A stretch of DNA of 64,000 bases from Vibrio fluminensis. Lineage in GTDB: Bacteria; Pseudomonadota; Gammaproteobacteria; Enterobacterales; Vibrionaceae. Every line of letters begins with the position of its first letter. The first letter of the stretch is position 1. The position numbers and the translations under genes were made by a program. This document shows positions 57,753-64,000 of the stretch, piece after piece. Location: assembly GCF_015278125.1 (NCBI RefSeq), contig NZ_JADILO010000016.1, positions 26,449 through 90,448 of the forward strand. Reading direction: 5' to 3'. The notes under the pieces are model-generated. The model searched no databases. It was not told where the DNA came from and saw only the letters and a program-made list of their open reading frames with translations.

Positions 57753-59650
57753 TTCTCAGACGTTTCACTCAGTTACCCTTACGCTACAAAATGATGTTGC
57801 CGACCTGGTTTATGGTCATGCTTTTGGTCGGTTTGATTGGCACACCAGCGATTCACTTATTGGTGCTATCTCAACGTGATGCGCAAGAGCAACGAATTAG
57901 CATTCTCTCACAAGGTGTTGCAGCGACGTTGCAAGCGGCTTTGATGTTTGATGATCCCATTACAGCAAAAGAGCAATTGGTGAACCTTAACTTTGATCCA
58001 GTGATTATTGCTGCCAAAGTGGTGAATGAAACCGGTGAACAGATTGCGCATATTGACCAGTTACCTAACGCTTGTTATTGGTTGAAAGATCAATTGCTCT
58101 GTGACGAAGTGAGTTTTGCGACGGTTGAGACGGACATCTCGATGTTGGGAGAGCGTCTCGGGACATTAGTCGTATGGGAGTCGCTAGAGGGGTTAGAGAA
58201 ACAAGAGCAGGAACTGTTTGGCTACCTTGGAATGTTGGCGCTCGCCGTTTCGTTATTTTCTTGGTTATTTGCGCGAGTGCTACATGGGCTGATTGTTACC
58301 CCATTGAATGCCCTGCATGAATCTATGGAGCAGACCATAACTCAAGGGATGACGAAACAAAGTATCGAAATATATCACGATGACGAAATTGGTAAGCTTA
58401 CGACTTGTTTTAATGACATGATTGCTAATTTGCTTGACCGAGAGGCGCAATTACAAAGCGCTTTGCTTAGCGTGGAGCAAAAGAACCGATATATTCATAG
58501 TGCGCTTGATGCGATGAAGCGTGGCGTTATGGTCGTTTCTCCGGGCAATAAGGTCGATTACTGTAATCCAGTTGCCAACCAAATTTTTAGTGACCAGCAT
58601 CTAAACAATACCCGCATTGCGATGGAAAGCAATTTTGAACCCAAATCTGCTATCGAAATGGTACTTAATGCCGTTGAGCACCACCTTTCTTTGTCGAGTG
58701 TCGAATTAAGGGCTCAATCCAGTGAACAACGTTACCACGTTAGTTGTCATCCTTTGAAAGAAGTAGGGCAATCTTTACTTCAATTTCAAGATGTTACGCA
58801 AATAAACATTGCAGAAAAACGCCGTATGCTGCTTGAGCTAATGTTCGACCAGTTTCAAGATGCAATATTAGTATTAGACAGGAACCTAAACGTCGAAACA
58901 CAAAACAATACGGCACTGCAATGGTTTGGAGAGTTAGCGTCTGTTCACGAATTGGTGTTCAAGCAACCAATGCATATCAATCAAAAGATGAGACGCGATC
59001 TTCTTAACGCAGGTTTGTTGTTCGGTGAGATTGAAATAAAGCATCAAAGTAAGCGTTGGATGCCTTATGAACTCAAAGCCCGGGCACTTAAAGGTAAAGA
59101 CGGGCGCGTGGAAGCTTTTGTGATTAGTATTACGGATCTAAGTGTGGGGATAGAGCTGAAACGTCTCGATTTTGCTGCCAACCATGACCCATTGACTGGG
59201 CTAGCGAATCGTTCGAAAGCATTGAAATATTTACAGGATCGCCACAACAAAGGTGAATCTCAGTTCATCTTCTTCCTCGATTTGGACGGTTTTAAAGCGG
59301 TAAATGACCGCTATGGTCATGGTGTTGGTGACGACTTACTGTGCATCGTAGCTAAGCGGCTTGAAGGTTGTATATCGGCGCATGATTTGGTGTCACGTAT
59401 TGCTGGCGATGAGTTTTTAATTGGTATTCGTGGTACCAACCAATGCCAACCTATTGCTCAGCGTATTATTGAGACACTTTCAAATCCAATTGTTATCAAT
59501 GGACAGGTGTGTAATGTGACGGCCAGTTTGGGTATCAGCTATTGGTCTGCCAATGATGGCAGCATTATAGAAGATAAGATTCAACAAGCGGACAGCAATA
59601 TGTATACCGCCAAGCGTTTGGGTAAAAATCGCTTTTACTATACACAGTAA
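57749..59650 (+). CDS. Membrane-bound diguanylate cyclase with HAMP and PAS-like domains (YfiN-like)
   Basis: 633 residues. Membrane helices lie at about 18-40 and 155-177, enclosing a periplasmic region (about 41-150: SQGVAATLQAALMFDDPITA, the CHASE8-type sensor style of YfiN). HAMP follows (about 178-235, TPLNALHESMEQTITQG, DDEIGKLTTCFNDMI), then two PAS-like segments (about 250-460) and GGDEF at about 475-630. The loop is AGDEF (about 552), a functional variant, and the domain has FFLDLDGFKAVNDRYGHGVG and ADSNMYTAKRLGKNR. No I-site RxxD is present (SAHD instead). Probably an active c-di-GMP synthase controlled by the YfiR-like protein. Confidence 0.9.
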   Translation: MILRRFTQLPLRYKMMLPTWFMVMLLVGLIGTPAIHLLVLSQRDAQEQRISILSQGVAATLQAALMFDDPITAKEQLVNLNFDPVIIAAKVVNETGEQIAHIDQLPNACYWLKDQLLCDEVSFATVETDISMLGERLGTLVVWESLEGLEKQEQELFGYLGMLALAVSLFSWLFARVLHGLIVTPLNALHESMEQTITQGMTKQSIEIYHDDEIGKLTTCFNDMIANLLDREAQLQSALLSVEQKNRYIHSALDAMKRGVMVVSPGNKVDYCNPVANQIFSDQHLNNTRIAMESNFEPKSAIEMVLNAVEHHLSLSSVELRAQSSEQRYHVSCHPLKEVGQSLLQFQDVTQINIAEKRRMLLELMFDQFQDAILVLDRNLNVETQNNTALQWFGELASVHELVFKQPMHINQKMRRDLLNAGLLFGEIEIKHQSKRWMPYELKARALKGKDGRVEAFVISITDLSVGIELKRLDFAANHDPLTGLANRSKALKYLQDRHNKGESQFIFFLDLDGFKAVNDRYGHGVGDDLLCIVAKRLEGCISAHDLVSRIAGDEFLIGIRGTNQCQPIAQRIIETLSNPIVINGQVCNVTASLGISYWSANDGSIIEDKIQQADSNMYTAKRLGKNRFYYTQ

Positions 59651-59676
59651 AGCCCTAAATCTCTGATGTTAAATAA

Positions 59677-59865
59677 CTAGTGAAAGCTCTGGTCGTTATC
59701 AGAGTTTTCGTCAGCTTTTGCTTCTTTTGGCTTTGGCGTATCAGACTTTTTCTTCATCTGGGTGGTTTTCATATTGGCAGTGTATTTGAGCACGCTAATG
59801 TTGCCGATAATCACCGCTAGCACTATTGCAATGATCACCCAAGGGTTAGTCAGTAAGTCCATCAT
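59677..59865 (-). CDS. DUF2897 small membrane protein
   Basis: 62 residues. One membrane helix (about 8-27, NPWVIIAIVLAVIIGNISVL) is followed by a lysine- then acid-rich tail (KTTQMKKKSDTPKPKEAKAD). Function unknown. It overlaps the start of the M15 peptidase gene by 4 bp and belongs to the dapE operon. Confidence 0.78.
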   Translation of the reverse strand: MMDLLTNPWVIIAIVLAVIIGNISVLKYTANMKTTQMKKKSDTPKPKEAKADENSDNDQSFH

Positions 59866-60548
59866 AATTCTCCACTGATGTTGGTGATAAATTGAGTGTA
59901 GATGTTTTCGAGGTTATCGAGCACCACTTGGTGGCCTAATATGGGAGATAAGCGCAGACGAAAACGCAACTGCTCTGCGGTGAGTTGATTTAGACAATCT
60001 TGTGCCGTGATTTGGTGACTGATATGCCAAGGTTCAGGAGCAACACCACCGAGATCTTCTGCATAGGGAAAGAAAAAACCAAATCGAGTGAGGTTCCGTT
60101 TCAGCCATAAATAGAATTGCGTTTGATGACCTTGAAGGTACTCCCATGGCTCAAGCTGCAATGTTACGCCGTGCGGCAAAGATGCGCGATCAAAAACATC
60201 AAAATCACAACCCCAATGGTGCCGGCTTGCTCCAGGGAGTGCTGACCAGCGCAGAATTGCCATGACTTTTTCTTGCTCAGAAAGTTTTTCGTTATCAAGT
60301 GGTTGACTGTCGCTATCTAAAATTGCGCTAGCACCAGACATTTTATTGTTCCAAATGGATCTTTGTCGCTCAAAATCACGAAAACCGCTGGCGATATTTA
60401 AATTGAAACCCGCCTGAGCCGCGGCGTCTTTCAATGCGAGCAAATCTTGTTGTACTGCAGGGTGGACAAGAAAAGTCTTTTGTCCAAATAGAAGTTCAAT
60501 CAGATGGTCACTGGTGACCCCGCATAGCTGCTCAGGCGTCATTTTCAC
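59862..60548 (-). CDS. M15-family D-alanyl-D-alanine carboxypeptidase-like metallopeptidase (VanY/LdcB type)
   Basis: 228 residues. Zinc and catalytic residues are seen in [29 protein letters not shown] (zinc His and Asp) and EPWHIS (catalytic Glu and zinc His). No clear signal peptide is visible, which is unusual for a cell-wall enzyme; a cytoplasmic or recycling role is possible. The start overlaps the dapE stop by 4 bp. Confidence 0.87.
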   Translation of the reverse strand: MKMTPEQLCGVTSDHLIELLFGQKTFLVHPAVQQDLLALKDAAAQAGFNLNIASGFRDFERQRSIWNNKMSGASAILDSDSQPLDNEKLSEQEKVMAILRWSALPGASRHHWGCDFDVFDRASLPHGVTLQLEPWEYLQGHQTQFYLWLKRNLTRFGFFFPYAEDLGGVAPEPWHISHQITAQDCLNQLTAEQLRFRLRLSPILGHQVVLDNLENIYTQFITNISGEL

Positions 60549-61678
60549 GCGAGTACATTCTCCAGAATATTTTGGTACATGTCAGTGAGTTTTTCTAAAT
60601 CAGAGATGCTGACACACTCGTTAACCTTATGAATGGTCGCGTTAACTGGGCCAAGTTCTACCACTTGTGCACCCATTTGCGCGATAAAGCGGCCGTCTGA
60701 CGTACCACCTGTCGTAAGTAGCTCTGGTGCTTTATGGTTCACATCGGCAACACCTTTGACTACAGCATCGAGTAGTGTGCCTGTGTCGGTTAAAAATGGT
60801 TGACCACTTAACGTCCATTTTAGGTCGTAATCTAACCCATGGGCATCGAGTGTTGAATGAACACGGCGTTTGATTTCACTGTCAGTCAACTCGGTACTGA
60901 ATCGGAAGTTAAATTGCACATCAAACTCTCCTGGGATGACGTTTGAAGCACCTGTGCCGGCAGCAAGATTCGGGATCTGAAAACTGGTTGGTGGGAAGTA
61001 GTCATTACCGTTATCCCATTTAGTTGACGCAAGTTCAGCTAATGCCGGTAGTGATTGATGAACTGGATTGTTAGCTAGGTGAGGGTACGCGACGTGGCCT
61101 TGGGTTCCTTTGACGCGTAAGTCACCAGTGATTGAGCCGCGGCGACCGTTCTTCACCACATCACCCACCGCATGAGTACTTGAAGGCTCACCTACGATAC
61201 ACATGTCGAGGATCTCATTGCGAGCCATTAGGGTGTCCACCACGCGGGTAGTGCCATTAATAAATGGCCCTTCTTCATCAGAAGTAATCAGAAAAGCCAA
61301 TGAGCCTTTGTGATCAGGATGCTCGGCAATGAAACGTTCGACGGCAACAACCATACAAGCGAGCGAACCTTTCATATCCGCTGCGCCGCGTCCATGTAGA
61401 TAGCCGTCTATAACGGTGGGCTCGAAAGGCGGCGTGTGCCAGTGTTCTAATGATCCCGCCGGCACAACGTCGGTGTGGCCTGCAAAGGCAAACAGCGGCG
61501 CTTGGTTACCACGGCGTGCCCAGAAGTTAGTGGTATCTTCAAATACCATCACTTCAATTTCAAACCCGAGCGCTTGCAAGCGCTCAATCATTACTTGTTG
61601 GCAGCCGGCGTCTTCTGGTGTTACTGATTGACGGCTAATTAAATCTTTTGCCAAAGCCAATACAGGGCTATCTGTCAT
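60545..61678 (-). CDS. dapE: Succinyl-diaminopimelate desuccinylase
   Basis: 377 residues. Converts N-succinyl-LL-DAP to LL-DAP in lysine and peptidoglycan synthesis. Di-zinc ligands and catalytic residues are in [37 protein letters not shown] and GGTSDGRF. It lies 14 bp after the ArsC-like gene, the same neighbours as yffB-dapE in E. coli. Confidence 0.97.
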   Translation of the reverse strand: MTDSPVLALAKDLISRQSVTPEDAGCQQVMIERLQALGFEIEVMVFEDTTNFWARRGNQAPLFAFAGHTDVVPAGSLEHWHTPPFEPTVIDGYLHGRGAADMKGSLACMVVAVERFIAEHPDHKGSLAFLITSDEEGPFINGTTRVVDTLMARNEILDMCIVGEPSSTHAVGDVVKNGRRGSITGDLRVKGTQGHVAYPHLANNPVHQSLPALAELASTKWDNGNDYFPPTSFQIPNLAAGTGASNVIPGEFDVQFNFRFSTELTDSEIKRRVHSTLDAHGLDYDLKWTLSGQPFLTDTGTLLDAVVKGVADVNHKAPELLTTGGTSDGRFIAQMGAQVVELGPVNATIHKVNECVSISDLEKLTDMYQNILENVLA

Positions 61679-61692
61679 CCTTGAAATCCTTT

Positions 61693-62040
61693 TTATGCAA
61701 AAATTGCGGCGTATTGATCCGCTTTAAATCCGATATGGTACTGATCGTTGAGCAATAAGATAGGGCGTTTAATCATCGCTGGTTGTTCTACCAACAATGC
61801 AATCGCGGTTTGCTCATTGAGGCTATCTTTCTGCTCTTGGCTTAATTGACGGAATGTGGTTCCGCGTTTGTTAAGTACGTTTTCCCAGCCGAGAGCTTGG
61901 CAAAACGTGGTAACCATTTCTGTGTCGATACCTTGTTTGCGATAATCATGAAACTCAAAGCTAACACCTTCAGCCTCAAGCCATTTTTTAGCTTTTTTAA
62001 TCGTATCGCAGTTTGGGATTCCGTACATGGTGATCGTCAT
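61693..62040 (-). CDS. ArsC-family reductase-like protein (YffB/Spx-type)
   Basis: 115 residues. Thioredoxin-like fold with a single active Cys11 in [18 protein letters not shown], followed by [14 protein letters not shown] and ending with the ArsC/Spx-type [10 protein letters not shown]. It is the YffB subgroup, thought to act as a glutathione-dependent thiol reductase; a true arsenate role is unlikely. First gene of a leftward operon with dapE. Confidence 0.92.
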   Translation of the reverse strand: MTITMYGIPNCDTIKKAKKWLEAEGVSFEFHDYRKQGIDTEMVTTFCQALGWENVLNKRGTTFRQLSQEQKDSLNEQTAIALLVEQPAMIKRPILLLNDQYHIGFKADQYAAIFA

Positions 62041-62240
62041 AATGAACCTTTTGAAGTGACATTTTTATTATTTTTTAATCCTATCAGGAACTTCAAAGGG
62101 AAACAAAAAATGTGACGCATATATTTTGACGAGTAAAAAATACCCTTGTTCAACACGAATGACGACGAGTTATTGATCAAACGCAAGTATTTAATTGCAT
62201 AAAAGGAAATAATGAGGGCTGTAGTTTATAGGAGGTATCA

Positions 62241-62528
62241 ATGGAACTGAGTCCTGTGTTTGCACGGCGTTTATACTTGGCTCTACTCGTCGAAAGTTTA
62301 GAGCGCCCAAATGTTCCTAAGTTAATTGAACAGACAGGCTGGCCGCGTCGAACTATTCAAGACGTTATTAAAGCTCTTCCTGGCATCGGTATCGAACTTG
62401 CGTTTGTGCAAGACGGTCGACGTCATAATGATGGTTACTACCAGCTTTCTGACTGGGGACCGTTTGATAGCCAGTGGGTGAATGAACGAGAGCCTGATAT
62501 TGCAGCAAGTTTAGGTTTTAAAGCCTAG
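62241..62528 (+). CDS. Winged helix-turn-helix protein (YfeC-like)
   Basis: 95 residues, preceded by AGGAGG. The first 60 residues form a winged helix: LALLVESLERPNVPKLIEQTGWPRRT (shown in parts), then IQDVIKALPGIGIELAFVQD. The C-terminus is YYQLSDWGPFDSQWVNEREP. It is a small DNA-binding regulator with unknown targets. It diverges from the ArsC-like gene by 200 bp. Confidence 0.72.
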   Translation: MELSPVFARRLYLALLVESLERPNVPKLIEQTGWPRRTIQDVIKALPGIGIELAFVQDGRRHNDGYYQLSDWGPFDSQWVNEREPDIAASLGFKA

Positions 62529-62534
62529 TTGAAT

Positions 62535-62876
62535 TCATCCACAGTTATACGCATTCCCTACCACCGTGAATGAGGTGGTAAAGTCTTGTGGAGCTATCAT
62601 ATATACTGTAGTCGCGCCAAGTTTCTTGGCGCGATTTTTTATGTCATTCATGGCACCTTGTACCATTGCATCATTGGTGAAAAATAGATACGAGTACCAA
62701 TGTCCCTCGGTACCTGTGACTTCACCCAACCATTGACAATTGTCGGCATCAAAGCCGCTGTCTAAACGCACATGTACATCTTGCGCACCTTGTTCTAAAT
62801 GAGTATAGGGTGATGCGCATCCCGTAAGCATAATTAAAGTTAGACTGGTAAAAATACTACGCGGTTTGAGTAACAT
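62535..62876 (-). CDS. DUF4156 lipoprotein
   Basis: 113 residues from the ATG at 62876 (a TTG two codons upstream is in frame). The signal peptide ends in the lipobox LTGC (SIFTSLTLIMLTGCAS), so the mature protein is lipid-anchored at Cys. The mature region has CQWLGEVTGTEGHW, MNDIKNRAKKLGATTVYMI and a C-terminal NAYNCG, as in DUF4156. The two mature Cys may form a disulfide. Function unknown. Overlaps the DUF2956 gene stop region by 20 bp. Confidence 0.82.
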   Translation of the reverse strand: MLLKPRSIFTSLTLIMLTGCASPYTHLEQGAQDVHVRLDSGFDADNCQWLGEVTGTEGHWYSYLFFTNDAMVQGAMNDIKNRAKKLGATTVYMIAPQDFTTSFTVVGNAYNCG

Positions 62877-63204
62877 AAACAAAGAACCCCATCCAACTTA
62901 CGACCAATAACATCCATGGCAGTATAGCGCTTTTGGTTTGGTTTGTAGGCTCGTCAGTTGATTGGTGCTTCACTTCGTGATCTTGGTGCTGTTCAACACG
63001 CTTGGTTCGAACATTTTTCTTTTTCGCTTTGTCTGCTTGACGAGCTTTCTCTTTTTGCTGCTTCTTATACAGCGCAATCCCTTTCTCGATACCTTGAGCA
63101 ATGAGTTTGGTTTGCTCTTTGGTTTGACCAGGTTTCTGAGTCGCTTTCGCGACTTTCATTGCTTCTTGTTGGGTTTGTTGTGAGGGTACAACTTTGTTTT
63201 TCAT
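62857..63204 (-). CDS. DUF2956 family protein
   Basis: 115 residues. The N-terminal two thirds are very rich in Lys, Gln and Glu (IEKGIALYKKQQKEKARQAD), and a membrane helix lies at the C-terminus (about 93-112, PWMLLVVSWMGFFVYVTQTA). Probably tail-anchored in the inner membrane. Function unknown. It overlaps the DUF4156 gene and is its upstream partner. Confidence 0.78.
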   Translation of the reverse strand: MKNKVVPSQQTQQEAMKVAKATQKPGQTKEQTKLIAQGIEKGIALYKKQQKEKARQADKAKKKNVRTKRVEQHQDHEVKHQSTDEPTNQTKSAILPWMLLVVSWMGFFVYVTQTA

Positions 63205-63294
63205 CGTTGGTAATTACTGCTGGATCAAAGATACACTTATCCTACCACGGTATAATTGAGAGATGGTCAAACAATCCGACAAGAGGCTCATTTT

Positions 63295-63825
63295 ATGAAA
63301 AAAGTGCTAATTGCAAGCGCATTGCTTTCTGTGCCGGTGTTCTGGTTATTACGTGGTACGCCTCCTGAACAAAATCGCGTGATTTTGGAACCTGTTTCCA
63401 ATCAGCAACAGATGCTTGACCTGCAAAATGAACTACAAAATAACCCGAATAGCGCTGATCTTTGGTTTCAACTTGGTCAAGGTTATTTAACTCAACACGA
63501 GTTTGAATCGGCATTAACATGCTTTGATTATGCGTTGAGGCTAAGTGAATCACCGACAGCCAATCAATTTTCTGCTAAAGCGAGTGCTTTGTATTACCAG
63601 CAAAAGCAACAGATGACGAAAGAGGTACGGTTGTTACTTGATAAAGCTCTGCAACTAGATAGTGACAATGTGACTGCGCTTACGTTGCTCGCCAGCGATC
63701 ACTATATTAGTTTGCGCTATTCTCAGGCTGTCGAAATATGGACCCAGTTACTTGAATCACAGAACCCTGATTTAGATCGAGCTTCAGTCATTTATGCACT
63801 CAATCAAGCGAAGCAGATGTTGTAG
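63295..63825 (+). CDS. TPR-containing membrane-anchored protein (NrfG/CcmI-like)
   Basis: 176 residues from ATG at 63295 (AAGAGG at 63281). An N-terminal hydrophobic anchor (about 2-20, KKVLIASALLSVPVFWLL) is followed by TPR-type repeats: NNPNSADLWFQLGQGYLTQH, EFESALTCFDYALRLSES, LDSDNVTALTLLASDHYISL, RYSQAVEIWTQLLESQNPDL. These resemble the TPR half of the cytochrome c biogenesis proteins CcmI/CycH and NrfG, but no ccm genes lie nearby. A general scaffold in the periplasm is likely. Confidence 0.78.
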   Translation: MKKVLIASALLSVPVFWLLRGTPPEQNRVILEPVSNQQQMLDLQNELQNNPNSADLWFQLGQGYLTQHEFESALTCFDYALRLSESPTANQFSAKASALYYQQKQQMTKEVRLLLDKALQLDSDNVTALTLLASDHYISLRYSQAVEIWTQLLESQNPDLDRASVIYALNQAKQML

Positions 63826-63849
63826 CTAGCTAAGATTATTAAGAGGAAA

Positions 63850-63870
63850 AACCGGTGCAAGCACCGGTTC
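63850..63870 (+). terminator. Candidate terminator of the TPR gene
   Basis: AACCGGTGC-AA-GCACCGGTT has a 9-bp stem but only a very short T tail. Confidence 0.5.
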
Positions 63871-63880
63871 AGACTGCTGA

Positions 63881-63910
63881 CAAAGGTCTAGCTTTCGAGC
63901 TAGACCTTTG
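63881..63910. repeat. 13-bp perfect hairpin with TTCG loop near the IS left end
   Basis: CAAAGGTCTAGCT-TTCG-AGCTAGACCTTTG is perfectly palindromic, 36 bp before the truncated transposase start. It may be part of the insertion sequence, where such hairpins block readthrough transcription, or lie just outside its end. The IS boundary cannot be fixed. Confidence 0.6.
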
Positions 63911-63945
63911 ATCTAATAGGGGTATCGAAATATGGATACTCCGAT

Positions 63946-64000
63946 ATGCTTCAAGAACCGACTCCGCAACAATACGAACTGGAAATGGTAACGATGGAAC
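63946..64000 (+). mobile_element. 5' end of a transposase gene, probably IS1182 family (runs off right edge)
   Basis: The frame from ATG at 63946 reads MLQEPTPQQYELEMVTME and continues beyond the window. The YELEMVTME pattern is like the N-termini of IS1182-family DDE transposases. Only 18 codons are visible, so the family is tentative. Confidence 0.55.

Overview
This window is chromosomal DNA of a gamma-proteobacterium, almost certainly a Vibrio or close relative. The evidence is the Na+-type flagellar stator pair pomA/pomB, an IICB-only NagE, small proteins of families I know mainly from Vibrionaceae (DUF3301, DUF3549, DUF2956, DUF2897, DUF2788), and an ERIC-type repeat. Base composition looks like mid-40s percent GC. 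I cannot name the species. Most of the window is core genome in an order that, as I recall it, closely follows Escherichia coli; the novelty lies mainly in the gaps between genes and in one accessory signalling operon.

Layout. 1-12.1 kb: a truncated POT peptide transporter, asnB, a Kef-type antiporter, the divergent nagCA/nagE locus for N-acetylglucosamine use, glnS, fur and a DUF4442 gene. 12.1-18.1 kb: fldA, a DUF2788 gene, ybfF, seqA, pgm, a DUF1853 gene and a Nif3-like gene. 18.1-30.5 kb: the TCA block gltA(-) / sdhCDAB-sucABCD(+), with a repeat-filled gap at each end. 30.5-34.4 kb: small hypothetical genes, a GNAT acetyltransferase and truC. 34.4-41.1 kb: dxs-ispA-xseB (isoprenoid precursors) divergent from pomAB (with a sigma-28-type promoter), then thiI. 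41.1-48.2 kb: the GcvB small RNA divergent from gcvA, an alpha/beta hydrolase, a DUF423 gene, rlmM, a DUF2076 gene, xni and ppnN. 48.5-54.8 kb: two GGDEF-type proteins, queF, syd and a zinc-ribbon gene. 55.0-59.7 kb: a TonB-dependent receptor / YfiR-like / membrane diguanylate cyclase operon. 59.7-63.8 kb: DUF2897, an M15 peptidase, dapE, an ArsC-like gene and small proteins. The right edge cuts into what looks like an insertion sequence.

How the genes work together. NagE imports and phosphorylates GlcNAc, NagA deacetylates it and NagC represses; the deaminase NagB is not in the cluster. gltA, sdh and suc encode citrate synthase, succinate dehydrogenase, the E1 and E2 of 2-oxoglutarate dehydrogenase and succinyl-CoA synthetase. 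Dxs and IspA feed prenyl synthesis. Three separate proteins carry GGDEF-type domains, one apparently active, one atypical and one degenerate.

Most notable: (i) three heptanucleotide tandem arrays with different units, two of them bracketing the TCA block; (ii) a 42-bp tandem array of small UUCG-type hairpins; (iii) a dispersed GTCATTCC palindromic repeat family; (iv) a 127-bp ERIC element; (v) a GcvB homologue recognised directly from sequence; (vi) the TonB receptor-YfiR-cyclase operon, which lacks the usual YfiB lipoprotein.
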